Notes under the pieces: model-generated
The model's database searches: none
What the model saw: the letters and a program-made list of their open reading frames with translations, nothing else
What the model was told of the DNA's origin: nothing
Program-made: the position numbers and the translations under genes
Assembly: GCA_011319805.1 (NCBI GenBank)
Contig: SJRY01000263.1
Coordinates: forward strand, 620,001-684,000
Origin: Macrocybe gigantea
Lineage: Eukaryota; Basidiomycota; Agaricomycetes; Agaricales; Callistosporiaceae
Length of the DNA: 64,000 bases
Reading direction: 5' to 3'
Shown here: one piece after another, positions 38,101 through 50,201 of the stretch
Layout: the number at the start of each line of letters is the position of its first letter
Position numbering within the stretch: the stretch's first letter is position 1

Positions 38101-39019
38101 CTTTTGGAGCTGCGAGGCGCCAAGTCAGAGTCCCACAAGTGTCCGGGGATCCGCAGCATCTCACCTCATTGGCCAGAGCCTTGAAATCCCCGTAGCGCCT
38201 CGAGACAAAGACATCGGGATAACTCGAACGCCGCGTTCGGATGATGAATTCCTAGCACCAACATGAGTTTGTGACAGCCATGCAAGACATCAAGAGACGG
38301 AAGCGTACTTCATGAACTCTGCTGCGGACGCGGCCCTTGTCGATGACGGTCCTGACAGCAACAATATTGACCTCAAACACGTCCTTACGCCTCCGCATCC
38401 GTTTCCTGGCCAGAGCTTCGAGGCGATCCAGATCGGCCTGGCTGAGTCGGACGACGTCTTCACGCTCGACCAGTTTCGTTGCCGAGCCGATGAAGAGCGC
38501 CAAGTTTCTCTCCAGCTTGGCCAGCAGCTTCTGCCTTGTCGGCGGCCTTTCCGATGGGTCGCTGTCGGGTGCAAGCGGATCATCGACCTGATCCTCATCG
38601 AGGACAGAGGAGGTGGAGATATTCTTAGCTAACACAGACGAGACAAAGGGCTGAAATTTGTCCGAGTAAAAGTCCTTTGGCGCGGTGGCCATGAACGGGA
38701 AGGTGAGGACGAATTTACGGAAGATGTAGCGGAGAAAAGGGAGATCGAGGATAGGCCGGGCATCCCTTGGAGGGGGTGAGAAAGGGGGCCCAAGGAAGGA
38801 GAGAGTGGAGACGTTGGCGGATGAGTAGGTGGTGATGGCATCGAACTCGTTGCTGAACTGGAGTTGGATCAGAGCCTTCTTGAGATAGTGAGCCCTGAGA
38901 GGCGTGAGCGTGGGGTCTGAACCTTGATTGAGGACGACTTGGTCGTCGCCGTGGTGGGCAGTCGGGATGGGCGGGATGGCGCGGGATGGTCGCGGTGGAC
39001 GACTGGGAGAATCTGACAT
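35113..39019 (-). CDS. PX-domain protein of the YPR097W/Lec1 type (DUF3818, PXB)
   Basis: Yeast YPR097W (Lec1) is a PX protein linked to ergosterol and lipid-droplet distribution. Seen: the N-terminal PXB region (LRAHYLKKALIQLQF; LDLPFLRYIFRKFVLTFP), a PX domain spread over several exons (EFIIRTRRSSYPDVF, SRRYGDFKALANE, AREKNRLTLRSYLNSL), then the long helical DUF3818 region (PNYQAVVEWARTS; NPIAMIRSILDLFLAQPFGGKSL; LAKAHRAYLVYRRY). A Ser/Asp-rich tail ends the protein with a final small exon (MRPLLRTRVGTE). About ten introns, every join in frame, no frame breaks. Around 1,050 residues, as expected for the family. Membrane-contact or sorting role is inferred from the family. Confidence 0.85.
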
Positions 39020-39147
39020 GACGCTTGGATCTGAAGGGAGAAGTAGGCACTTTGCATCTGAGACGTCATATATCGCTTACATCATCAATTATATAATCAA
39101 CCTGTACTACCTCTCTTTCGTGCACCGTCGAGTTACCCGTCAAAGGA

Positions 39148-41008
39148 CTACACAGCCGCTCGAGAACCACCTGAACCAAAGATGTTGCCCCACGAGTGAA
39201 ACAAAAAGAATCCAATCAGCAAAGTTATCCACGTCAGCAAATTCCCGCCCCAGTACCAGTTATTGTTCAGCTGCTCGATCCAGTGCACCACCAGCAGCAG
39301 CCTCAACCTTGTGCTTCGGATAGGCAGCAACTTGGCCTTTTCGTACTCGTCAATCGGAAGCACCAACGCGACCCAGTACGAAAATGACGACGCGTCGGTT
39401 GGCATCTGACCATATGCGGTGTTCAGCCTTTGCACCACCCAGGGCGCAGTGCCGCGTTGAAGGCGGTCCAGGAACGCGCGGCATCGGTCCATCAGCTCCG
39501 CGTTTGTAGGGTGCACGTCCGGCACGATCGTCGGACTCTGTGTCTGTTGCCCTTCTGTGTTAGCGTCCTCAATCGGATCCTCAGGGAAATCGTCGATCCT
39601 GAGTGGGATCAGCGCACTGCCCCAGCGGCCAAGACCGGAGAAAGCTACCTTTCGATCCTTCCAACCATGTAGCCATCCAAGGTAGCTCTCTCCAGCAGTC
39701 TGAATCGAAAAGAGCCCCAGGTTTCTACAATGCTCCTACCGTCCGATAACATCTGTACACTTCTGATCTCAAGCATCGTTCCATACTCCACCTGGGTAGA
39801 CGCACCACCAGGTTTTGGTGGCATGATCATGCCAAAACGGGGCCGAGGTGACTGCAAACATCGCCTAAGCATGAGGCGATACCTATTTCGGCCATCGGCA
39901 ATGAGAAGGAAGTCGGGGATAAGATGTTACATGTTCGCTACGTTACCTGGGTTCAAAAAAATGCAGGAGTGTTGGCATGCCAGGGAAACTGAGCTGACAG
40001 ACAAAAATGGGGGTATCGAAGCGAGTATCGCGTTCCTCGGCCTCCAGCGCTTCACCGCGCTCAGCATATTGAGTGGGAAAGACTTTGAGGACTGTTGGTG
40101 ACAAAATTAATGACGTAATTCCAACGACAGAATGTGGACGTCGTACGTATAGAGAGGATGATCTTATTCTCTGGATGGTCCTGGAAGTAGGAGAAGCCAG
40201 GCAGCTCTTTTCTGCAGATGGGACATGATGAACTGTGATCCAGCGACCGATGTAGGCATTTGTAACAAAATGTCTGTGGCGTGGATGACATCAGAATTCG
40301 TTCCAGAGGGAAGAAGGGTCAAAATCTGCTCACGTGCTGGCATGGCGTAGTAATGGGTTTGTAGAACAGCTGGTAGCATATTTCACAAGTAAGCTCGGAC
40401 AGAAGATCCTTTTCAATAGGTCCAGGAGCAGATTGGTCAGGTTCCAGAGGTTGATCGGGGCGGGTTGCGCGCTGTCGTATGGATTGGGTGCGCAAGTGAG
40501 AGATAAGATCGTTGCTGTGCTCCGAAAGTGACGGAGTAATACGCCTGCGGCGTTTGCGGGGACGAGACTGTAGAGACGGGGACGTGGATCGGGCGCGTCG
40601 CTGCACGGCGGAGGAGGATGAGGATGAGGTGGACGGGGGATCGCTGGGCGGGGGTGGGGACTCGGTGTCGGTGTCTACGTCGCTGGTAGCCAGACCCGGG
40701 TCTGCATCCTCGGGCAGCGCGTACTGAGCGACGAGAGCAATTACCTTGGAGATGATGACATCGGGACGAAAGGCGGTAATTTCGGGAACAGGCGGGGTGT
40801 GCGTATGAGGTGCGGGATAGAAAGCGACGGCAGAGGAAGAGGGGATGTTGGTGTGCGGGGTGCGGGCCGGGGTGAAATCGCAGGTAGAGACTGGACAGCG
40901 GGCTAGGCGGTGGTGGTGGTGGCAAATGGAGTGGCCACAGCGAAGGGTGACCGGTTGTGTGAGGGGATGATTGCAGAGAGGACAGCGAAGAAGGTCGTTG
41001 AGGTTCAT
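39148..41008 (-). CDS. RING-LON protein (LONRF-like) with C-terminal membrane anchor
   Basis: Probable E3 ubiquitin ligase. Seen in order: an N-terminal RING-like finger (CPLCNHPLTQPVTLRCGHSI...CPVSTC), a Ser-rich linker with RPRKRRRRI, a second, better RING (CEICYQLFYKPITTPCQH, then CYKCLHR and CPICRKEL across an intron), and a LON substrate-binding domain (FVCQLSFPGMPTLLHFFEP, YRLMLRRCL, GTMLEIRSV, DGYMVGRIERV). The C terminus has a hydrophobic segment (LLTWITLLIGFFLFHSW) that could anchor the protein in a membrane. Four exons. The first finger has four consecutive His in its middle and may not bind zinc in the usual way. Known: animal LONRF proteins share this RING plus LON layout, with TPR repeats that are absent here. 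Confidence 0.85.
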
Positions 41009-41191
41009 TGGTCTGAAAGAGAGCGTATAAACTGTTTTTTTAAAAAAAAAGAAAGAAAGCGAGAGACCCACCCACGGCGATGGCGGGCAGTCATCGGCCT
41101 TCTCTTAAAACCTCCATCTTACCCTCGATCGATCGAGGTCTAGACCCACTCCCACGTGTCAGGCACCCGATCCGCTCTTCCTCTCTCCATC

Positions 41192-44100
41192 ATGTTGTCC
41201 GCTACGGCACCCAAGCGCCCTTCCCGCCGTCTCTCCGCCGCCCCGTCCGCCGCCCTCTCTGTACCCCCAATCCTCCGCCGTCGCGCCTCCTTCTCCCAAC
41301 CGTCCGACCCCCTGTGCCCTCCCAAGACCCCGCCCAAGAATGGCTCGGCCTCTCTAATCTCCATTTCACCATCGATGTGCCCCACCTCCAGGTCCGGGGC
41401 TATCAGATGTACGCCGTTGAGCCCTGGTGCGTTTCTGGCTCTTCCCGCACCATTTACGTCGCTATATGCGCCCTTCCAGGATCCTCCAGCGAAGCCGGAA
41501 GGAAACCGTGCTGGTTGTCTACACCGGCGATCTGTCCCACACGGTACGTCTATCAGTCTTTTGCAACCGCGCTTTCCATCGAGCCTCGCCTTCAGATCAC
41601 CGTAACCGCGCTCCGACCCTCCCCATCGCTGTCGCCCTCGGACCTCAAAGCCGAATGGGATAAGGCACTTCAATACCTCCACCACGAAGGTGCCCGTCCA
41701 AAACAGGTATTCTCTCCTCCTCGCCCCTGTCCTTCTCTCACGACTCACGCCTTACGCCAGACTTCGGAAGGCGTCCTTATGGCAACTTCCCTCGCACACT
41801 TCCCTTCCGACAAGACCATCGTCCACATCCCCAGCGGCGATTTTCTTTCTGTGCGTGAGCAGCTGTACACAAACATCAATCTTCTTCGCATAGGTTGCTC
41901 CGGTCGCGCTGCGTTGTCGCTCGAGGAACCCAGGCATGTCTCCCCATCTTCGTTTACTTCTTTTGTTCTATTATTCACACCTGTTCAGCGACGCTACCAA
42001 GGACCGGTTCATATCCATCTTTGGTCTGCCCGAGTTCACTCACACCCCCATCGCTTCTTACGATCAACTTCCCCTTCCTCCGCCTCTCAACAAGTCTCGC
42101 TCCCACTCCTACTCAAGCTCTTACCATGGCTCGACTTCCCGTCTCAGTTTTAGCACTTCCCCTTCTAAACTTCTCAATTCGCCATCCGGCTCGCTGTCTA
42201 GGGTTAAATCCGGCGGTGCCGTTCCCAAGAGCCCACCCGGTATAGGCATCGGTTTCCCGACCGTCATTTCCCCCGATCCCAACTTCCACTCCAAGGACAA
42301 CGATAAGCACCGCTTCCGAGGTAAAACGAAGGACAGAACCACGTTCAACGCCACCGTCCTAGAGCTTGTCAAGCTCATTCAATCTGGCCTTTTCCTCTTC
42401 GGCATGAACCCAGCGTACGTCGATGGCCTCTTGTGCGAACACACCGTGAAAGCCATCCGTAAATGGATCGTTGAAGTGGGTGATCCCTGTGTCGGACTAG
42501 AAGTGTGTATAATATCGTCTAGAACGTCGGCGCGGATTCGCTCACTCTGTTTGCCTAGCCAATGGAACGCATAGCCGACCCCATGTTCGTCGCGGCGTTA
42601 TTCAGCCTCATTCTCTCTGTCCGTAACAAGTTGTCAGCGCTTTCAACTTCACAGGTATTCAAACGAGCCTTCTCTGCGATGTTTGTTTTTTTATTCACGT
42701 ATTGTTCTCCAGATGATTCCAAGAGACCCCTTGCTGCAACCACAGGCATTCTTCAATGTCCTTGCATCCTACGTCCCAACGTCCTCCGCTTCCCCATCAA
42801 CCTCCCTACAAATCCAGCACCATCTTGCCACTGCCTTCCCGTCTGCCCATTTCGCTGGTCATAGTTTTCCATCCTTGACACTTGCCCCTTCATCATCCCT
42901 TGCGACCTCAAATTCCAACACCTGTCCACTTACTCTGTCCCGCGAGCTCGTCATGGCCATTCAGGGATCCTACGTCGCCAAGGTCCGAGCCGCAGAAGGT
43001 AGAACTGGGATGCGCAGAGTGCTCAGGGGACGGATCGAAGAAACTGACGGTGATGGCGATGGCGCCCGCCGAGGCACGCTGAGCAGTCCTGAAGGCGGCC
43101 AGGAACTTACCGGTGCTCAGATTCTGAGCGGCTTTGGGAATCTGGCGAGTGGTTTCGGCCTCGGGGATCAAGTGCCCAGGGCGCGTTGGGCGTGCTAGAG
43201 CCCACTTGTGATCTGGATGCCTTCATCAAAGCCGTTATTGGGAAAGAGTACAAGACGAGAGGAAGAGGAAAAGGCAAAGGCAAGGAGAGGAGGGGAGACG
43301 GTGGAGACGGGATTGGTTACAGCCATGGCAGGGAGAAAGAAAAAGATGCTGGCGTGCTCATAAGTGTGAAGGAGCTCTGGACAGGCGGCGTTGCGAACCT
43401 CATTGCCCTGCGGGAGCGCGAGATGGAGCGGTTGAACGCCAGTGCGTCGAGTGATGGTAAGCGAGAGCGTGACCGGAGGAACCTTGGTGTTGTCAGCGAT
43501 GGGGACGTCGAGGATGGCGCGGGCAAGCCTGAGAAGGTCGATGGCAGGTCGACGGAGGAGGAGAGCGATACCGTCGTCAACACCGGATTTGGGGGGATGT
43601 GGGGCGAAAGGGTGCAGAAGAAATTGGAGTCTTGGGCGGGGTACATCTCGATCTTCACAGCAATAATAATCACGCTGATGATTGCTACCCTAGACTGACT
43701 AGAAAGCGTGGACATGCCAGCCTGGACTTGACTGGTTCGCCCTATTTGAGGGATATTGCCGAGAAATCGCCCACACCAACGGAGAAGAGCACAACGAACG
43801 AAATCCTTCCGATATCTCATACGCCGACTCATCCCCAGCCTCCATCTGTATTACCCGCCATCTTTGTGGGGTTTGTCGTCCGCATAAAAGTCGCAAGCCC
43901 TCATGCTGACGCATGTTATTGATAGCAGTGCTGATGGAGAAATAGAGGACGATGATCTACTCAGCAGCGGACAAGTCTCTCCGGTTGGTGCGTATCACTT
44001 TGCAGAAAGCACTGTTTTTCTTCAAGTTTGCTGAATCTTGCTCACAGAGAATCTTCGCCCGTCGCCGTTCCATCTCCTGCAAGAAGGCCCCTCAGCGGAA

Positions 44101-45364
44101 AGTTCGTCATTGAACACCGGAGGCCTCAATACTGACTACGAGCGAAACCTGAACGAGTTCAATCGGAAACGACCACTGTCTAAGCGATTGTTCCAGAGCC
44201 GAATATCGAGCTGGTCGGATCCACTCAGTGCTCGCGACACCTTAGCCAGAGAAGAAGACAAAGAAGTTGGCTCTGATGCAGCCGACAAGAAAGCGAAGCG
44301 AACAGGAACGAAGAGTCGGCTTGTAAACATGATTACTGGAGCAGATGAGGAAGAGGAGCGGACGGTGGAATCGCCAGAGTCACTGGAAGAGCCATCTGAC
44401 GTCGAAACAGATGGCTTGACGAAGACGGCGATGCTCTCTGGTCCACACAGGTAGGTTCGCCTGGGCAGTCAAAGTTGGGGTATAGCACTTAATATTCAAA
44501 TCCAGGCGACGTAGTTTCCACGATGTCACGTCACTCCAGAATATGCATGTACAACCATTAGAACGGATGAAGCTAGATGTCGAGCTATGTGGGCAAATGC
44601 TTATTATGAATCGGCGAGAGCAACACCTGAAAAACGTCCTTGCCTGCCTCCGCGTAAGGATTGCATATTTATATCTTCCCTCAAGCTGCTGATCGGGTGC
44701 CATGCCTTCCTAGGTACTAATTGCCTTGATCTCGAAGAAGAACACACTGCTCAGGGAAGATTACAACACCCATGCACGGGCGCTGGAGGATATCGAGCTT
44801 TGTGCTAAAATCATCTCAGACATAGACATGCAAAACGCTAAAGCGGACAAGACCTCTCAGGCAACACATTCTCTGAGATACGAATCCGAGCAATTTCGCG
44901 TACAAGATCTTTGGCACACGGCGACGCCGCCTCGCCAGAAAGTGTTTTCGCTTCGCGAGAAAGTCTTCGGGGCGGGCGGTCGACGCATACCAGCTGGCAA
45001 GCACGGCGCTCATGGGAGATTCAACCGCCTACAGTGGACGCTCGACGGGGAAGAGCGGCTTGTGGACCACATGGGCAGGACGGAGAGCGAGGCAGAAGAA
45101 GAGAATAAGGTGGACCCGCATGCGCTGCTAGCTGCGTTCCAGCCGGAAGAAGAAGAGGATGTGGTAGAACATCCGTCGATCAAGCCAATGTGGCTCCTGC
45201 GGTTCTTTACCAGCTGGGGCGCGCGGTGGGGAGCGACATCCGGACCCAATGCCGCTGAAGATGGGACAAAGAAGGGCACAGAAACATCCAAGAGTGACGG
45301 GAAAGGGAACGTAGTTGATCTGAACGAAGCTGACAAAACGTCTGACTTGACGCCATCGAGATAG
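41192..45364 (+). CDS. STB6-like protein, with two frame breaks
   Basis: Large protein whose N-terminal domain resembles the yeast Sin3-binding proteins STB2/STB6. Seen: LHFTIDVPHLQVRGYQMYAVEPW, then exons KETVLVVYTGDLSHT, ITVTALRPSPSLSP, IVHIPSGDFLSVREQLYTNI and NLLRIGCSGRAALSL, and further helical regions (LVKLIQSGLFLFG, MFVAALFSLILSVRNKLSA, LKNVLACLRVLIALISKKNTL). Ends in an acidic region. A GC-AG intron lies at 41934-41988 (donor GCATGT). The frame breaks at 41308-41312 (CCCCC) and 43163-43166 (GGGG); one extra base at each restores an open, conserved-looking frame. One mid-gene intron (ending 43930) is placed tentatively. Nuclear co-repressor role is inference from the yeast name. Confidence 0.75.
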
Positions 45365-45460
45365 GTTAACAAAGCAAGTACAGCTTCACTGCTAATTGTA
45401 ATATAAATTATTAGCTGCATCTTTCCAAGATTCTGATTGACATCGCAATGTAGATTCACG

Positions 45461-47059
45461 CTACTTCCGAACGATAGCTTTACCCTGTGATTTCCGTATC
45501 GTGCGTTTTCGTTCCTTTTCGAGAACCTTCATCAAGAGCGAGAGCTTGATATAGCCATCAATTGCGGAAGGCAGACGAGAAAGCGCTGACCTTTTGCTGC
45601 TCCGCGGCAGACAGCTTGGCTACTCTTTCTTCTTCAGCCCGGCGCTTGGCGGCCTTCTTGTCTTCGACGGCTTGAGTTAACTGGCAAGGTTGAAAATGAT
45701 AGTGAGCAGTGAGCAAAGAAACTCTGAGCCACGGGGGGAGATCGCAGGGCACCTCTTCCTTCTTTTCCCTCTCAGCGTCCGCCCTGAGTTCCTTTTCTAG
45801 CTCTTCACGCGTTTTTTTGAGCTTGGTTTTAGTCTCGGGACGTAAATTGACTTGGGATAGGGTATCGATTAGAGAAAAGACTGCAGAGACTAGCTGAAGG
45901 GTATCTCCTGCGTGCGATGGGGACGGAGCGGACAAGCTGAGGATAACGTGTTTCTGGCGTTCTTCTGGCGACGGCGGGCCTGTTGGGCGGACTCTGGGTT
46001 GGTCCGTTACCTGGGGAGCAGGAGGAAGCGCTGGAGTTGCGAAAAATCATGCAAACATTGAAAACGACATACAGTGAGAGACCGAAAATACGGTAGGACC
46101 TTGGGATCACTGACTGCGTTGATTACAGCAGGCTTGAGCAGACTGTCTGTCACGTCAGCGTATTCTTGAGACAGGAGAGGATCAGAGAACAGGTTCAGAA
46201 GACGTTAACCAAATGAACACACCTGACATGACCACCAGAGTCTGCGGCAAAAGAGAGCTCTCCGATGTCTTGGTGAATGTCTTGTTGACGAAACGCACGT
46301 TGACAGGTAGAGTTAATCTTTAAAAAAAAATTGACGAGAAAAGACGCGCACCAGATCCCAACGCTCATCCCTGATAGAAAGAAGCTCATCCTTCGCGACG
46401 ATGGCCCAGACAAAATCGTATGCCAATGCGCCAGACGAAAGAGTAAAGTCCAATTGTATGTCGTCCTTGGGGCGATAGTACAAATCGACGAGTCCGCGCC
46501 CCTGTTGGAACACCCGCTGGAAAAAATCGTGACGTGGCCGGAGGGTGAAGATGGTGTGAAGCGACGCGACATTGCGTCTCCCTGTAGAGAAGTTGTAGAA
46601 ATCCGTGTATCCGTCCTTGGTCAGCCCTGTTCTGCCTAACGGTCTGGAGAATTGCTGCCTGAGGAGTGGAAGGTGCGCGCCAAGCCTGGTGTCCAGTAAG
46701 TAATATGTTCAAAGTCACAGATGTGGCAGAAAAAATCACCATGTTTGGGCTCTTTTCGAGTTCGCAGACATCCCGTAGAAAGCAAACGCGACATAGAACA
46801 GAATCGCCGCGAGAAAGTAGACTTCATTCTTGAACACTGAATATAGCAAGTTAGCGTAGATCAGTGGTGCCCAAAGAACGGTGACAAACGCACAAGCTGG
46901 TCTGAAGACGAACATTTTCCACTTGTATTCTAAACCATCGTATTCGACTGGATTGATGACCGGGGGAGGCGTGAGGCCAGCCAGTAGCTTTGTTAGTACG
47001 GTGGCCATAACGAGACTCGGTGTCCGAAGAAGCGCCTCAGTTTGCCCCGTCTCGGACAT
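45461..47059 (-). CDS. CCDC47/DUF1682 family ER membrane protein
   Basis: Known: CCDC47 is part of the PAT/multipass translocon machinery in the ER membrane. Seen: N-terminal Thr/Pro-rich segment, EYDGLEYKWKMFVFRPA, membrane-prone segments (ACAFVTVLWAPLIYANLL; VYFLAAILFYVAFAFYG), the lumenal/cytosolic body (HDFFQRVFQQGRGLVDLYY, AYDFVWAIVAKDEL), then an Ala/Glu/Lys coiled coil (KKTREELEKELRADAER; EDKKAAKRRAEEERV) and the family's basic end (EKERKRTIRKSQGK). Start at 47059 is the first ATG in frame; upstream in the same frame is a stop after MAFNGAG. Convergent with the STB6-like gene. Confidence 0.82.
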
Positions 47060-47225
47060 CGCCGAGCTGCCCCTCGTCTTTACCGCCACTGCCAGCGCTT
47101 ACCCGGCACCGTTAAAAGCCATTCTGCATCATGTCAGAGCTGCATCTAATTATGAAATAGACCCTTTTCGTGAGTAACATAGCTGGCCTTTCCATTGCCA
47201 GTCCGGTAACGCTCTGCAGTCTGAC

Positions 47226-47756
47226 ATGCCAGCGGACCCAGATACGATCGTGAGTCGCTCAACGCAGCCTCGATTCAGAGCTTTTGATCTCCCTCAAAGA
47301 TATCGACTGACTTTAGTGCATTTGTAATTCGCGTCATCGGAAAGGCGACTCGAGAAACCCAGCAGGTTGACCAGAACGTCCTTCGTCAATGCCTGGGGCT
47401 TGCCTCGTCCTTCCTGATCACCGACGCAACCATGAACCCGGAGGACGGGGTCAACACATGGTTCACCGGGTTCATCCGCTTAGTCGACGTTGTTGTTGCT
47501 CTTCACGCCGTCGACGAGCTCGAGCTCGAAACCGTAAATGCGGCCTCGAAAGCGTGTTCAGAATGCTGGACTGCTGGCGGTTCGTGGAGGGGCTTTGAGG
47601 ATTGCAGAGACGGCGTTCGAAAAGCAGCTGCCAAGCTCAAGAGATTGCTCGATCCCGAAACAAGAACGTACAAAGGTACGCCAGCAAATCTGGTATGCTT
47701 TTTTCAAACACCAAGTGTTTGCCCTTCGTCCAGGGAATCCTGTCTATGCACCATAG
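47226..47756 (+). CDS. Hypothetical protein, about 155 residues
   Basis: Not recognised. Seen: three exons. MPADPDTI splices at 47250 to STDFSAFVIRVIGKATRE, the long middle exon contains LASSFLITDATMNPEDG, WFTGFIRLVDVVVALHAVDEL and a Cys/Trp-rich segment (CSECWTAGGSWRGFEDC), and a last short exon encodes NPVYAP. Helical, mixed charge, no signal peptide or membrane segment. It is divergent from the CCDC47-like gene with 166 bp between starts. Confidence 0.6.
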
Positions 47757-48137
47757 AGGAAATCGTTAATCACGATACCAAACTGTATACCCAGATGATT
47801 CCAAAGGATCAACGGAGAAAGTCCCTTAGTTGCAGTTGCTCGAATGACGTTCTGAGTAAAAACACGTCGCCAACGCACAGCATGTCCGAAAACTTCAGGC
47901 TGGATGGACCTATATACAATGGAAAGACGCTACAAAAGGAAAAATAACAGAATCTGACAGGTTGGACGCAATGTTTATTTCTTTCCGGCTCTGTAATCAT
48001 ACACCTCAGATGGTCTTGAATTCTTACTGACTCTAAATGGTTAGAAAGGGCCCGCGATACATCGTGCCGATGCTCCTCCATGTTAGTTTTCATGGTTTGC
48101 ATAGAGGTCTGAGAAAAAGAAGCAGAGTCGCAGATGA
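47757..48137. other. Intergenic region between convergent genes, nothing seen
   Basis: 3' flanks of the small unknown gene and of glucose-6-phosphate dehydrogenase. A minus-strand open frame here overlaps the G6PD terminal exon in another frame and has no support of its own. Confidence 0.5.
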
Positions 48138-50083
48138 TTATAGCGACGCCACGTTCGTGACTGGCCATGCACTTTGAAGTATTGAATGGTAGCTCGACCC
48201 ATCGATAAATTGTGGGACTCACTAGAGGTCAGCAGCCCGCTTGTATCCGTACTTAGTGATGAAAGCATCGAGCTCTTTCGGACCACGGGAGCCATAAGGG
48301 TAGGGAGACGGACGAGGACGAGGGCCGTCTACTCCATCTATCCAGTGCAAGATAGGCGTGAAAATCTAACAAATCGAAGCGGAAACTGTCTAGCCGTCCG
48401 CTGGCTTAGTTGGAAGAAAAGAGGCAGACCTTCCAAGCAATGTCAAGCTCGTCGTGGCGAACAAAGTTCGAATGATCGCCCTTGAGGGCGTCCAGGATGA
48501 GTGCCTCATAAGCTTCGGGAATCTTGGTATCTGTGAAGCGTCTCTTGTAGGTGAGGTCCATTTCTGTCGGGATGGCACGAGTGTAGAGACCGGGCGTCTT
48601 CGCGTTCAGTTTCAGATAAACTGCTTCAGAGGGCTGAATCCGGATAACCAGCTCGTTTCTAGCGATGTCTTTGAAGATGCCCTGTGTGACATCCTTGAAC
48701 TGGATACGGACTTCGACTTTTGCCTCATTCAAGGCTGAAACAGAATTTGCGGATGAGGAGATTTGAAATCGTTATGATGCTATGATTACCTTTTCCAGCT
48801 TTCAAGATGAATGGGACGCCCTCCCATCTCGGGTTGTGTATCCACAGTGTAGTCGCAGCGAACGTAGGGCAGAACGAGTTGGGAGGAACAGTGTTATCGT
48901 CCAAGTATCCGGGCTTACCATTGGCGGCCACATATTGACCAAGTAGCGTATCATTACGCTCGATCGGAGGGATGCAGCGCAGGACTTTGACCTATAGCAG
49001 TTCAAAAAAAGACTTTAATGTTACTTCGTCGCCGGAAGCGAAGTGAGGCCAAGCGACCTTTTCATCTCGAATGTCCTCCGCGGCAAATGAGACGGGACGC
49101 TCCATGGCAATAATACTCAAGACCTGCAACAGGTCTAGATTCTCCATGTCAGGAAAGAATGTACTGGGACAGCAACAATAGAGCAACGTACGGTTTTGCA
49201 AAACGTCACGGATAATGCCAAATTCATCAAAGTAGCCACCACGGCCCTCAGTTCCGAACGGCTCTTTGAAAGTAATTTGGACATTGCTGATCGAATTTTT
49301 GTCCCAGGCCGCCCCCATTGCGACATTGGCAAACCGGAGAACGAGAAGGTTCTTCACCATCTCTTTACCAAGATAGTGATCAATCCGGAAGGTTTCTTCT
49401 TCCTTCCAGTACTGCTTTAGAGAACTCAATAGATCGCGCGCAGAGTCCAAGTCCTTGCCGAATGGCTTCTCGACGATGATGCGGTTAACGCCACCCTTCG
49501 TTATATAACAGTGCTCTTTGAGGTTCTTCGCGACGGGAACAAAAACGCTGGGTGGAAGGGCGAAATAAAATATGCGGTTGCATTCTTTGGACTGGTAGTG
49601 AGACTCGATTTCTTCGAGGTGCTTGTTCAGCTCCTCAAACGCTGCAGGCTCCTCGTAGCTGCCGGCCAGATAAGTGGATAGGTCCTTGAATTCCTGGATT
49701 GCTGATATGACCGCGGATCGTCATCCGGATTTTTTATGTATGACGTCGCACGTTTGTGAAATTCCTCGAGGTCCATCTTGGTACGGGCGTAACCGACGAT
49801 CTTGACGCCCCGAGGGAGAAAGCCTTGACGATAAAGACCAAATAGGGCAGGGAAGGTCTGGGGACGGGTGGCGTTGAGTCAAGATAACGCAATCGCAGGC
49901 TTGCATGTACCTTTTTCTTCGCTAGATCGCCGGAGGCTCCGAGAACTGCATGAGCTAAATGAGAATGGTGAAAAACGTTCGGAGCAGGGACGACCGACCA
50001 ACGATGACGGTGTTGTCCTTCAGCTCCTCATGGGTGGTCTCCATGGAGGGGATGGTGCCGGAAAGCGAGCGCTGGCGGGTCAT
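48138..50083 (-). CDS. ZWF1: Glucose-6-phosphate 1-dehydrogenase, with one frame break
   Basis: First enzyme of the oxidative pentose phosphate pathway (glucose 6-phosphate to 6-phosphogluconolactone, NADPH), cytosolic. Seen: the NADP fold [10 protein letters not shown], itself in a short exon, then [42 protein letters not shown], the substrate site RIDHYLGKE and [10 protein letters not shown]. Further on are [29 protein letters not shown] and [16 protein letters not shown]. The C terminus needs a last intron, giving [10 protein letters not shown] and a stop at 48138. Frame break at 49715-49716: DDDP must be followed by [11 protein letters not shown], which needs one more G/C. All other joins are in frame. 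Divergent from THOC5 with 118 bp between starts. Confidence 0.92.
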
Positions 50084-50201
50084 GACGATGGGGAGATGAG
50101 GGGGATGGAGGTATGAAGGCAAGTTGTGTTGTGTGATGCGCCGATTATCTCCTCCGGCCACTCCGGGCCGCCACCTGACCTGGAGTTTGGACGCGACAGC
50201 C
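50084..50201. promoter_or_regulatory. Short divergent promoter between G6PD and THOC5
   Basis: 118 bp between starts; GC-rich with CCGGCCACTCCGGGCCG, no TATA box. Both genes must share or overlap promoter sequence here. Confidence 0.4.

Noticed and set aside
41140..41748. Minus-strand frame of 202 codons rich in Gly, Arg and Glu
   Set aside because: It is the antisense of the GC-rich first exons of the STB6-like gene; composition explains its length.
47809..48222. Minus-strand frame of 137 codons next to G6PD
   Set aside because: It overlaps the last G6PD exon in a different frame and has no motif or splice support.
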